Assembly: GCA_031431125.1 (NCBI GenBank) | Contig: JANPCX010000087.1 | Span: forward strand, 16,464-80,463 | Direction of reading: 5' to 3' | From: JANPCX01 sp031431125 | GTDB taxonomy: Bacteria > Pseudomonadota > Gammaproteobacteria > Burkholderiales > Burkholderiaceae_C | DNA length: 64,000 nucleotides | Part shown: in pieces, positions 25,236 through 34,339 of the stretch | Position numbering within the stretch: position 1 is the first letter of the stretch | Layout: each line of letters begins with the position of its first letter | The notes under the pieces: model-generated | Told to the model about the DNA's origin: nothing | The model's input: the letters and a program-made list of their open reading frames with translations, nothing else | Databases searched by the model: none | Position numbers and translations under genes: made by a program

Positions 25236-26189
25236 ATGAAGATCTTCGATCTGCAACGTGCATTAGTTCTGTTTATCGCAAGCTTCTTGCCCTTTGGTGT
25301 CGTTTGGGCCAATGAAGCCACGCTTGTGAGTGGGAAAGCAACCAATATCACAACGGCCGACTTGCGGGCCGATGTCGACAGCCGCATGACTGCGGAGTTG
25401 AAAGAAAGATTCTTGTCACGGCCAGATTCCGTGAGCCGATTGGCCTTGACGCTCTATGTTCGCCGAGTGATGGCGGATCAAGCAAAGGCTGCTGAACTCG
25501 AAAAATTACCAGATGTCGCCACTGCGCTGCAAACAGTGACGGAACAAGCGAAGGCGGCGGGATTCGAGAAATCACCAGACTTCGCCAACCTGCTGCGAGT
25601 TGCAAGCGACAAAGTTCTGTTTGACGCCTGGTTGAGAAAGCTCGATGCTGACAACATGCCGACAGACGCCCTCGTGGCGCAAGTGGCTCGAACCACCTAC
25701 ATCGCAAAGTCTGAGCAGTTCAAAGTGCCGGAGAAAGTTACTGTTCGCCACATTCTGATCATGAATACCGAACCGGACGCAATGGCTAAAGTAGAGCGCC
25801 TGATGGCAGAAGTCAAAGCCGGTGCTGATTTCGGTTCACTGGCCAAACAACATTCCGGTGATCCTGGCAGCGCATCTCAAGGGGGCGTGATCGGCCCATT
25901 CGCAAGAGGCGAGATGTTCAAAGAATTCCAAGATGCTTCCTTTGCCATGACAAAGAAAGGCGAACTCAGCGGCATAGTCAAATCACGGGCTGGTTTTCAC
26001 ATCATTCAATTTGAAGGTCGCACATCGGAGTTCACAAAGCCCTACGAGGAAGTAAAAGAGCAGCTCCAGGCACAGGCCAAGGCAGACCTGCTACAGGTGG
26101 CCAGAGTTCAAGCTGCACAGCAAATTGAACAAGAGGCTCAAGTCAATGCGCAAGGAGTTGCGGACTTCGCTGCCGCACAGAAGAAGTAA
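25236..26189 (+). CDS. Periplasmic parvulin-type peptidyl-prolyl isomerase
   Basis: A 317-aa PpiC/SurA-like protein. N-terminal signal MKIFDLQRALVLFIASFLPFGVVWA. A helical chaperone-like part (about residues 40-160) contains a near-repeat: QAKAAELEKLPDVATAL followed by QAKAAGFEKSPDFANLL. The parvulin domain spans VTVRHILIMNT, FGSLAKQHSGDPGSASQGGVIGPFARGEM and GIVKSRAGFHIIQFEGR, with the expected His in the first and last strands. It ends with a Gln/Ala-rich helix. It would fold exported proteins in the periplasm; the neighbouring abundant secreted protein is the obvious client, by position. Confidence 0.9.
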   Translation: MKIFDLQRALVLFIASFLPFGVVWANEATLVSGKATNITTADLRADVDSRMTAELKERFLSRPDSVSRLALTLYVRRVMADQAKAAELEKLPDVATALQTVTEQAKAAGFEKSPDFANLLRVASDKVLFDAWLRKLDADNMPTDALVAQVARTTYIAKSEQFKVPEKVTVRHILIMNTEPDAMAKVERLMAEVKAGADFGSLAKQHSGDPGSASQGGVIGPFARGEMFKEFQDASFAMTKKGELSGIVKSRAGFHIIQFEGRTSEFTKPYEEVKEQLQAQAKADLLQVARVQAAQQIEQEAQVNAQGVADFAAAQKK

Positions 26190-26267
26190 ACCACTTGCCG
26201 ATCGATGACACCGGCCCTGCAAGAAGCATTGATGGTTAGTACCAACCGGACAGACTAGACAAACTCA

Positions 26268-27068
26268 ATGCAAACGCTACTGAGAGAAGTGCGGGCGTTG
26301 TGGTCCGCAAGGGCGCTGGTGTGGGTAATGACCCAAAGAGAGGTGAAATCGCGCCATGCGGGGACTGCGCTTGGTTTGGTTTGGCCTTATCTTCAGCCAC
26401 TTCTCACGATTGCTACTTTCTACTTGGTATTCGACGTTGTCTTCGCCATGCGGACTGGTGAGGCGGTAACGGACAGGGGGCTCGGTGTATTTCTGATTGT
26501 GGGTATGTTGCCCTGGATGGCTTTCTGCGACGCGATTTCGCGTGGAATGAACAGTCTGATTGAGGCTGGCAGCGTGTTGCAAAAGAACCCCTTGCCGCCG
26601 GTACTTTTTGTAACGCGTTCTGTGTTGGCCAGTGGCGTCATATACGGCCCACTATTTGTCGTAGTGGCGGTCATCTATACCTTTTGGCACCCAGGTGGTA
26701 CAGCAACCATGGCTTTGCCAATGTTGGTGCTGTTGCAGTTGATTTTGTGTCTCTTAATGGCTTACCTGCTCGCCATATTCGCGGCGGCGCTAAGAGACGT
26801 GGCTCAGCTGGTGGGTTTTATGCTTTCAGTTGGCATCTATCTTTCGCCAATATTGTTTCCAATGCGCTTGTTCCCAGAAGCCTGGCGTTGGGTACTGTGG
26901 TTGAACCCGATGTCTGGATTGGTGACCGCATATCAAGCTGTACTGCTGGAGGGGCGCTGGCCACAAACCAGCAGTTGGTGGATCACTGCTGCGTGGTTGG
27001 TGCTTTTGGCATTGGTACTGAATCGCGTTTGCGCAAGAAGCCGCGATCAACTCGTGGATTGGCTGTAA
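26268..27068 (+). CDS. wzm: Polysaccharide ABC exporter permease (Wzm type)
   Basis: A 266-aa inner-membrane permease of the ABC-2/O-antigen exporter family, six predicted helices. The N-terminal amphipathic part VMTQREVKSRHAGTALGLVWPYLQPLL and the later KNPLPPVLFVTRSVL and YLSPILFPMRLFPEAWRWVLWLNPMSGLVTAYQAVLLEG segments are standard Wzm motifs. Its stop overlaps the wzt start (TAATG). Together they would move a lipid-linked glycan from the cytoplasmic to the periplasmic side. Confidence 0.92.
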   Translation: MQTLLREVRALWSARALVWVMTQREVKSRHAGTALGLVWPYLQPLLTIATFYLVFDVVFAMRTGEAVTDRGLGVFLIVGMLPWMAFCDAISRGMNSLIEAGSVLQKNPLPPVLFVTRSVLASGVIYGPLFVVVAVIYTFWHPGGTATMALPMLVLLQLILCLLMAYLLAIFAAALRDVAQLVGFMLSVGIYLSPILFPMRLFPEAWRWVLWLNPMSGLVTAYQAVLLEGRWPQTSSWWITAAWLVLLALVLNRVCARSRDQLVDWL

Positions 27069-28342
27069 TGACGGCGAAGGGCGAAGAGAAAGTCTTGGTC
27101 GTCAAGGAAGTGGGCAAAGAGTACCGGCTCTATGCCTCACCGCGCGAACGACTGAAATCACTGTTGACCGGAAAGGCCAACTACCGCAGCCACTGGGCCG
27201 TACGTGAAGTCTCTTTTCACTTGAAACGCGGGCAATGTTTAGGCGTGATCGGCGACAACGGAGCAGGTAAGAGCTCCTTGCTTAAGCTCATCGCAGGAAC
27301 CATACAGCCCTCCGTTGGAAGCATTGAGAGAGTTGGGCGCCTGACGGCCATTTTAGAGCTGGGTGCCGGGTTTCACCCCGACTTTACCGGCCGAGACAAT
27401 CTTTACTTCGCGGGCAACCTGATCGGGCTGAGTCGAGAAGAGTTGACCAGCTTAGAGACGAGCATTCTTGACTTCTGCGAACTGAACGAAGCCATTGATC
27501 GACCTGTCAAAACATACTCGTCGGGCATGACAGTGCGTCTGGCGTTCGCACTCGTGACTGCGGTGCAACCGGACGTGTTGATCATTGATGAAGCCTTGGC
27601 CGTTGGCGATCAGCATTTCCAAAAAAAGTGCGTCGAGCGCATCATGGCATTTCGCAACAACGGTTGCACCATCCTGTTTTGTTCACACAGCCCGTATCAC
27701 ATCCGCCATCTCTGCGACACGGCGATGTGGATCGATGGTGGGCGGATTAGAGAGTTTGGCGAAACCGAAGCCGTTCTGGGTGCCTACGACGTCCACACCC
27801 GATTGCTCAACGGACCCATTGACGATCCGTCTGCTCAGATTGACCCCGAAGCCCCCGGCGCATCAAACCAGGACGACATCACCAAAACCCCAGAGGTCGT
27901 GCGAAAGCCAGACGGGAAATCGATCCCGGTAGTGGACGATGGAACCGCACGCATACTTGCGGTCGAGCTTGCCAATTTAGGCGAGGGTGATCCCCAGTTG
28001 CTCATGGGTCGCGATCTGATCGCTACGATCACCGTCCGTGGACGAGGGCAGGAGCGTCCCAATGTTGGGTTCATGATTGAACAGTCCAAAGGTGTGGGCA
28101 TCACTTCCTTGGCCACGCACGAGGAAGGCGCAGTTCCAACTGCCCTGGCCGACGGAAAGTGGCAATCTGTTCTGACCTTTCCGAACCTACCATTGCACAG
28201 CGGCGAGTATGTGGTGAGCGCTTTTTTGTTTGATGAAAGTGGCTTGGTGGTCTACGACCAATGGTTCCAGTTCTTGCACTTCAAAGTGGTGTCTCCAACA
28301 TTGATGCCGGGCCTGGTTCGTTTGCCACATCATTGGTCTTAG
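27068..28342 (+). CDS. wzt: Polysaccharide ABC exporter ATPase (Wzt type) with C-terminal glycan-binding domain
   Basis: A 424-aa ATPase. Walker A is GDNGAGKSS (about residues 62-70), the signature is KTYSSGMTVRLAFAL and Walker B is PDVLIIDEAL. After the ABC domain (about 1-245) comes a linker and a C-terminal beta-sandwich of about 145 residues (RILAVELANLGEGDPQLLMGRDLIATITVRG to VYDQWFQFLHFKVVSP), the domain that in Wzt proteins recognises the modified non-reducing end of the O-antigen. Such C-terminal domains accompany systems where chain length is ended by a capping group such as methyl, which fits the two methyltransferase genes that follow. Confidence 0.93.
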   Translation: MTAKGEEKVLVVKEVGKEYRLYASPRERLKSLLTGKANYRSHWAVREVSFHLKRGQCLGVIGDNGAGKSSLLKLIAGTIQPSVGSIERVGRLTAILELGAGFHPDFTGRDNLYFAGNLIGLSREELTSLETSILDFCELNEAIDRPVKTYSSGMTVRLAFALVTAVQPDVLIIDEALAVGDQHFQKKCVERIMAFRNNGCTILFCSHSPYHIRHLCDTAMWIDGGRIREFGETEAVLGAYDVHTRLLNGPIDDPSAQIDPEAPGASNQDDITKTPEVVRKPDGKSIPVVDDGTARILAVELANLGEGDPQLLMGRDLIATITVRGRGQERPNVGFMIEQSKGVGITSLATHEEGAVPTALADGKWQSVLTFPNLPLHSGEYVVSAFLFDESGLVVYDQWFQFLHFKVVSPTLMPGLVRLPHHWS

Positions 28343-28404
28343 GGCATGTTCACAGGGCGGACGCTTGCACTACTTCGTCCATTAGATTTACTTGGTCTCC
28401 ACGA

Positions 28405-29295
28405 ATGAATCCTCCCAACACTGCTGCGCTATCAGCCCCAGAACGTTTGTACCAAGCGCAACAACACCTGGCCCGAGGTGAGCGTGACATGGCCACGCCG
28501 CTGCTGCAATCCCTTCTCTTGGATTCGCACACGAGGCTGGAAGCGCATCACTTGATAGAAACCCATGATTTGCCCGGTTCGTTCACCAATATGATGGGAT
28601 TGAACTGCCACATTTCCCCTGAAGATGACATCTTCAGATTCTTTTGCTCCCACCCTTCAAGCCAGAATCCTTTGCGCGACTACTTCGCCGACGGCTGGCG
28701 CACCTTGTCCGAGTTGATGGTCTTGCTCGAGTCAATCGACAAACCGCTGCTCAAGACGAGTAGTTTCTTGGAGTTTGCCAGTGGTCACGGACGTTTCACA
28801 CGGCATCTTGTGAAGGCGATCGGCGCAGAGCGTGTCACGGTCTCGGACGTTGTGCGCGACGCGGTCTCGTTTTCTAGGCGAACCTTTGCCGTCCGTGGTT
28901 TTGAGTCATTGCTTGTCCCTGAGCAGGTGGTCTTCCCGCAAAAGTATGAGGTGGTGTTCGTGCTGTCGCTGTTCAGCCACTTGCCGAAAAGCACCTGGAG
29001 CCGGTGGCTGAAGTGTTTGTATGACGGCGTCGCACCGGGCGGGGTGTTGGTGTTCTCGACGCACGGCATGAAAGCAGCAAAACATGACAACGTCACGCTG
29101 GATGAAGACGGGTTTTTCTTCGCCCCGTCGAGCGAATCTTCCGCCATCGATGTGGAGCAATACGGCACCACTTTCACCTCAGAAGACTTCGTCATGTCTC
29201 AGATTGAACAGACGCTGGGAACCAACCTGCTTCAACACAAGGCCTTGCTGCAGTTTTGGAATCACCAAGATGCCTACGTCCTGCGCCGCCCTTGA
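28405..29295 (+). CDS. SAM-dependent methyltransferase
   Basis: A 296-aa class I methyltransferase. An N-terminal helical part of about 90 residues precedes the Rossmann domain: motif I is SFLEFASGHGRFTRHLVKAI, followed by VTVSDVVRDAV, YEVVFVLSLFSHLPKSTW and GVAPGGVLVFSTHG. The start is the ATG 62 bases after wzt. Position next to an O-antigen exporter suggests methylation of a sugar residue or of the chain end. Confidence 0.85.
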   Translation: MNPPNTAALSAPERLYQAQQHLARGERDMATPLLQSLLLDSHTRLEAHHLIETHDLPGSFTNMMGLNCHISPEDDIFRFFCSHPSSQNPLRDYFADGWRTLSELMVLLESIDKPLLKTSSFLEFASGHGRFTRHLVKAIGAERVTVSDVVRDAVSFSRRTFAVRGFESLLVPEQVVFPQKYEVVFVLSLFSHLPKSTWSRWLKCLYDGVAPGGVLVFSTHGMKAAKHDNVTLDEDGFFFAPSSESSAIDVEQYGTTFTSEDFVMSQIEQTLGTNLLQHKALLQFWNHQDAYVLRRP

Positions 29296-29331
29296 AGGCG
29301 GTGCACCAAACCCGCCTTGAGGGATAAGTAC

Positions 29332-30189
29332 ATGACATTCCTGGACCGACTTTCGGATCGTCTGTATGGCCCACCGAATTGGAACGCCGACCTCATTTCC
29401 GATGAATGGTTTCGCGCTCACTTCCACTACGCCACCGATTTGGTGAACCAGTGGTTGGGCAGCGTTCTCGATTTGCGCACTGCCAAGTTGCTGAGTTTTG
29501 GCTGCGGAGATGGCATCACCGATTTGGGTTTGGTGCTGCGGTACGGTGCGACCGATATCTACGGTATCGATATTCGTCGAGAGTATGCCAAGCTCAAACG
29601 CATCTCCAAAGAGCAGTTGGGTTTGCGTCGTGTGCCCAGCAGCTTGCGCTTTGACACCATCAAACCTGGCACTCCATTGAGTGGTCGCATGCAGGTCAAC
29701 GGTATTTTCAGCTGGTCCACGTTCGAGCATATTCAGAAAGACCAGCTGGAGCCGATTGCCCGCGACCTCTTCAGCACCTTGTTGCCCGGGGGTTTTTTCT
29801 TTCTACAAATTGAACCCTTGTTCTATTCGCCCTATGGCTCGCATTTGCGCCGCTATGACGATGTGCCCTGGCACCATTTGTTGGCGACTGATGAAGAACT
29901 GTGGCGCGTGGTGCAGGCCCACCAAGGTGAGATCGATGGCGCGGAACGCGACTTTGGTTTCGACGACTTCGGTGTGGAAGGCTACAAACATTTTGTGTTC
30001 AACGAGTACCGGACCCTCAACCGCCTTACCGCCGATCACCTCGTGGACCTGATGACGAGCGTGGGTTTTACAGTGGCAAAACAAGAACGCCGCCGTGTAG
30101 AGATGACCGTTCCAGAGGCGCTGCAAGATCGTTACTCCAATGACGATTTGCTCACCAACGAGATCATCTTGCTGCTCGCCAAACCTTGA
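29332..30189 (+). CDS. SAM-dependent methyltransferase
   Basis: A 285-aa class I methyltransferase: motif I is KLLSFGCGDGITDLGLVLR, then IYGIDIRREYAKL, GIFSWSTFEHIQKDQLEPIARDLFSTLLPGGFFFLQIEP. The active-site side has a Tyr/His-rich loop (FYSPYGSHLRRYDDVPWHHLL), common in sugar or small-molecule methyltransferases. The ATG has GAGGGA 8 bases upstream; 36 bases separate it from the preceding methyltransferase, so the four genes from wzm onward look like one unit. Confidence 0.85.
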   Translation: MTFLDRLSDRLYGPPNWNADLISDEWFRAHFHYATDLVNQWLGSVLDLRTAKLLSFGCGDGITDLGLVLRYGATDIYGIDIRREYAKLKRISKEQLGLRRVPSSLRFDTIKPGTPLSGRMQVNGIFSWSTFEHIQKDQLEPIARDLFSTLLPGGFFFLQIEPLFYSPYGSHLRRYDDVPWHHLLATDEELWRVVQAHQGEIDGAERDFGFDDFGVEGYKHFVFNEYRTLNRLTADHLVDLMTSVGFTVAKQERRRVEMTVPEALQDRYSNDDLLTNEIILLLAKP

Positions 30190-30223
30190 AGTTGGTACAC
30201 AACCTGCAAGTACCGCGGGAATG

Positions 30224-30249
30224 AAAAAAGGGCCGCTTTCGCGGCCCTT
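30224..30249 (-). terminator. Intrinsic terminator of groES-groEL
   Basis: Read from the groEL side, AAGGGCCGC and GCGGCCCTT pair around a GAAA tetraloop and run into six T. It lies 27 bases after the groEL stop and may also serve the convergent methyltransferase gene. Confidence 0.93.
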
Positions 30250-30275
30250 CGTCTTTGCAAGCGGGAGGTCCCGAC

Positions 30276-31919
<1,644 letters not shown>

Positions 31920-31984
31920 GTTTAATTCTCCGGATTCAGTGGAATTTCGGTGGGTGTAGGTACGACCGACTTCTGTCTTCGGCC

Positions 31985-32051
31985 GGGCCTTTGGCCCTTA
32001 ACTTGGCTTTGCCAAGTTAGCCTGCGACGAAAGCAAATCGCTTTGCGATTT
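31985..32051 (-). other. Three consecutive hairpins in the groES-groEL spacer
   Basis: In the mRNA three stems follow each other, each with an AAA loop: 32035-32051 (AAATCGC arms, overlapping the groES stop codon), 31999-32019 (TAACTTGGC arms) and 31985-31997 (GGGCC arms). None has a T-run, so they are not simple terminators. They could slow 3' decay of a processed groES message or tune groEL translation. Confidence 0.6.
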
Positions 32052-32340
32052 ACTTTTCAACAACAGCGAAGAGGTCTTCTTCGCGCATGACCAGCAACTC
32101 GTCGCCATCAACCTTGACGGTCTGGCCGCTGTACTTGCCGAACAAAACGCGGTCACCCACCTTGATGTTCAAGGCAATAAAGTCGCCCTTGTCGCTGCGC
32201 TTGCCTGGGCCGACGGCCAAGACTTCACCTTGATCGGGCTTCTCGGCGGCGTTGTCAGGAATGACGATGCCCGAGGCGGTTTTGGTTTCTTGTTCCAAGC
32301 GCTTGACAATGACGCGGTCGTGCAGAGGACGAAGTTTCAT
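32050..32340 (-). CDS. groS: Co-chaperonin GroES (Hsp10)
   Basis: The 96-aa heptameric lid of GroEL. MKLRPLHDRVIVKRLEQETKTASGIVIPDNAAEKP includes the mobile loop (TKTASGIVI), and GDRVLFGKYSGQTVKVDGDELLVMREEDLFAVVE ends the protein. The ATG is preceded by AAGGAG. The frame upstream of this ATG is leader. It is the first gene of the groE operon. Confidence 0.98.
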   Translation of the reverse strand: MKLRPLHDRVIVKRLEQETKTASGIVIPDNAAEKPDQGEVLAVGPGKRSDKGDFIALNIKVGDRVLFGKYSGQTVKVDGDELLVMREEDLFAVVEK

Positions 32341-32442
32341 AGCATCTCCTTGATGACTGATAAAGAATCTTAAGGCTCGGACGCAAAGTGTGCGCCCATT
32401 CACTTCAACTGGCCGCCACCCGTTTTGGTGGGTAAGCCGTTG

Positions 32443-32505
32443 TTAGCACTCGAACAAGCCGAGTGCTAGTAAATTCATTATAGGGACGGATGGCGGGGAT
32501 TCAAG
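32443..32505 (-). promoter_or_regulatory. groE promoter with CIRCE operator and overlapping sigma32/sigma70 elements
   Basis: TTAGCACTC, nine bases, then GAGTGCTAG (32443-32469) is a CIRCE element with one mismatch to the consensus, the binding site of repressor HrcA. On the groES strand TATAAT lies at 32477-32482, with TTGAAT 16 bases upstream. The overlapping CTTGAA (32500-32505) and CCCTATAA fit the heat-shock sigma32 pattern. CIRCE sits at the expected transcription start, about 105-130 bases before groES. Confidence 0.9.
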
Positions 32506-32614
32506 GGGACAAGCTCCGCCCGACGAACGTTCAGTGTGCGCTTGCGCCGCTCAGCCGCCCTGACAATCGTGGTTGCGGGTAGTACGGAAGTTTTCTGAAA
32601 TAGAAAGCACAACA

Positions 32615-33175
32615 ATGACTGAGATTTTTGTGAGTACCGATGTCGAGACCGATGGCCCGATCCCGGGGCCTCACTCGATGCTCAGCATCGGTTCTGCCGC
32701 CTACACCGCTGACAAAACGCTGATTTCTACGTTCTCAGCCAACCTGGAACTCCTGGAGGGTGCACGCGCGCACCCGAAAACTGCAGATTGGTGGGCAACC
32801 CAACCAGAAGCCTGGGCGGCTTGCCGATCGAATCTGGAACATCCCGACGCGGTGATGCGCCGGTATGTCGACTGGATCAAGACCTTGCCCGGGAAACCCG
32901 TGTTCGTTGCTTACCCGGCGGGTTTCGACTTTTTGTTTGTGTACTGGTACCTGATTCGCTTCACCGGGGAGAGTCCGTTCAGTCACTCCGCACTGGACAT
33001 GAAGACATACGCCATGGCCGTGCTGAAAACAGGTTACCGCGACAGTACCAAGCGCAACATGCCAGCCCAATGGTTCGATAAGCACCCCCACAGCCACATC
33101 GCCCTCGAAGATGCCATTGAGCAAGGGGCACTCTTTTGCAACATGCTGCGTGACAACCTTGGGCGCACCGCCTGA
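32615..33175 (+). CDS. 3'-5' exonuclease of the DEDD (DnaQ-like) superfamily
   Basis: A 186-aa RNase H-fold exonuclease. Motif Exo I is IFVSTDVETDGPIPGPHSML with the Asp-x-Glu pair; PVFVAYPAGFDFLFVYWYL gives the Exo II Asp region; HIALEDAIEQGALF with its His and Asp fits Exo III. It is shorter than DnaQ and has no polymerase-binding tail. It may act in DNA repair or RNA processing. It stands between groES (divergent) and the HD-domain gene, 24 bases apart, so the two may be cotranscribed. Confidence 0.8.
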   Translation: MTEIFVSTDVETDGPIPGPHSMLSIGSAAYTADKTLISTFSANLELLEGARAHPKTADWWATQPEAWAACRSNLEHPDAVMRRYVDWIKTLPGKPVFVAYPAGFDFLFVYWYLIRFTGESPFSHSALDMKTYAMAVLKTGYRDSTKRNMPAQWFDKHPHSHIALEDAIEQGALFCNMLRDNLGRTA

Positions 33176-33199
33176 CACGTCAGAAAGTTTGACCTCATC

Positions 33200-33736
33200 A
33201 TGTTGTCCACAACTGAACAAGCCCGCAAGTTCGCCGTCGCAGCACACGGCGAACAGAAATATGGCGAGCATCCCTATGCCCATCATTTGGATGCGGTTGC
33301 TGCGATCGCTGAGCCATACGGTGAAGAAGCCACAGTCGTGGCCTACCTTCACGACACGGTGGAAGACACAGGCGCGACCCTGACAGAAATAGAAAGTCGG
33401 TTCGGGCAAAGCGTCGCAACTTGCGTCGCCCTGCTCACAGACGAGCCTGGGATAAATCGCAAGGAGCGCAAGGCGAAGACTTACGCCAAGTTGGCTCAGG
33501 TGACTGGTCAAAGTCAGCTCGCGCTGGTGGTGAAAGCTGCCGACAGACTCGCCAACGTTCGCGCTTGCGTCCAGAATCAAAAGGCCAACCTTTGGGAGCT
33601 CTACCGCAGCGAACATGCGACGTTCAAACACGCAGCGTGTCGACCGGCTCTGTGCGACCCATTGTGGGTCGAGCTCGACGCCTTACTGGAAAATTTCCCC
33701 GGCAAAGAAGCGACTGTTGGGTCGGCTGATCAGTAA
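33200..33736 (+). CDS. Small HD-domain hydrolase resembling SpoT/Mesh1 alarmone hydrolases
   Basis: A 178-aa single-domain HD protein. The metal and catalytic residues of the SpoT hydrolase class are all in place: HPYAHHLDAV (His28/29), VVAYLHDTVEDTGAT (His51, Asp52, Glu55, Asp56) and VKAADRLANVR (Asp115, Asn119). There is no synthetase, TGS or ACT domain. This is the size and motif set of small alarmone hydrolases that cleave (p)ppGpp or related nucleotides; the true substrate is unknown. It follows the exonuclease gene closely. Confidence 0.8.
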   Translation: MLSTTEQARKFAVAAHGEQKYGEHPYAHHLDAVAAIAEPYGEEATVVAYLHDTVEDTGATLTEIESRFGQSVATCVALLTDEPGINRKERKAKTYAKLAQVTGQSQLALVVKAADRLANVRACVQNQKANLWELYRSEHATFKHAACRPALCDPLWVELDALLENFPGKEATVGSADQ

Positions 33737-33780
33737 AGAGATCGAAAGGTCACGCGCCCCTTCGTTGGGCTGACGCCGCG

Positions 33781-34098
33781 CTACCAGCGCGATACGCTGC
33801 GCGCCCAGGCCACGTGTTTTGAGCTGTCGTCCATAGACTGATCGCGCAGCGCGTGGTGTTTGGTGGTTCGGCCTGCAACGCGTTCGCGCCAGATTTGGAA
33901 TGAGGAGCGTTTCAGTTCGCGCGGCATCAAATTCAACACGGCAGTTTGATTCAGTTCGAACTGAGTTTGAATCGCTTCAAAGCTGGTTCGATCCTCCCGG
34001 GCCATTTCAATGACACGCGACATGTCGGCGACGCTGAGGGCAGGTGGCCCAATATTTTTTAAAATGGTTTGATTCGGGGAGCAGGTTTTAGACCACAA
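33781..34098 (-). CDS. DUF2805 (TIGR03643-like) small protein
   Basis: Up to 105 aa. The recognisable core is LSVADMSRVIEMAREDRTSFEAIQTQFELNQTAVLNLMPRELKRSSFQIWRERVAGRTTKHH, a helix-turn-helix-like domain of unknown function that is typically about 80 aa. No ATG precedes the core in frame except one inside it (34021-34023), so the start is probably a non-ATG codon; TTG at 34098 is the most upstream option. A DNA- or RNA-binding role is only a guess. Confidence 0.6.
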   Translation of the reverse strand: MWSKTCSPNQTILKNIGPPALSVADMSRVIEMAREDRTSFEAIQTQFELNQTAVLNLMPRELKRSSFQIWRERVAGRTTKHHALRDQSMDDSSKHVAWARSVSRW

Positions 34099-34173
34099 CG
34101 CGACCCGATACTAGGCCGAGCGTCGGCAGGCCGAATCAGTCGATCCGCTCACCCAACCCGGCGGCGCGACCAG

Positions 34174-34339
34174 CCTAGTGTTGCGACTCAGAAATAACGG
34201 AACAAATTAAAGTAGTGGAGTCGGCCCAGTGGCAAGGCGCAAACCACAGCGATACCGAGGTATCGCGCGGATTTGCAACGCCGCCAGTGGGTCGAGTACA
34301 CGCTTTCATGTTTCGTTATTTCTGAGCCGCGACACTAGG
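34174..34339. repeat. MITE-like hairpin element, copy 1
   Basis: A 166-bp imperfect palindrome. Termini CCTAGTGTTGCGACTCAGAAATAAC and its inverted copy (GTTATTTCTGAGCCGCGACACTAGG) differ at a few positions. Inside, GGCAAGGCG (34231-34239) and GCAACGCCGCCA (34275-34286) flank a GATACC/GGTATC hairpin. The right end overlaps the last codons and stop of the PEP-CTERM gene. It shares its core with a second element at 53.9 kb. Confidence 0.8.
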
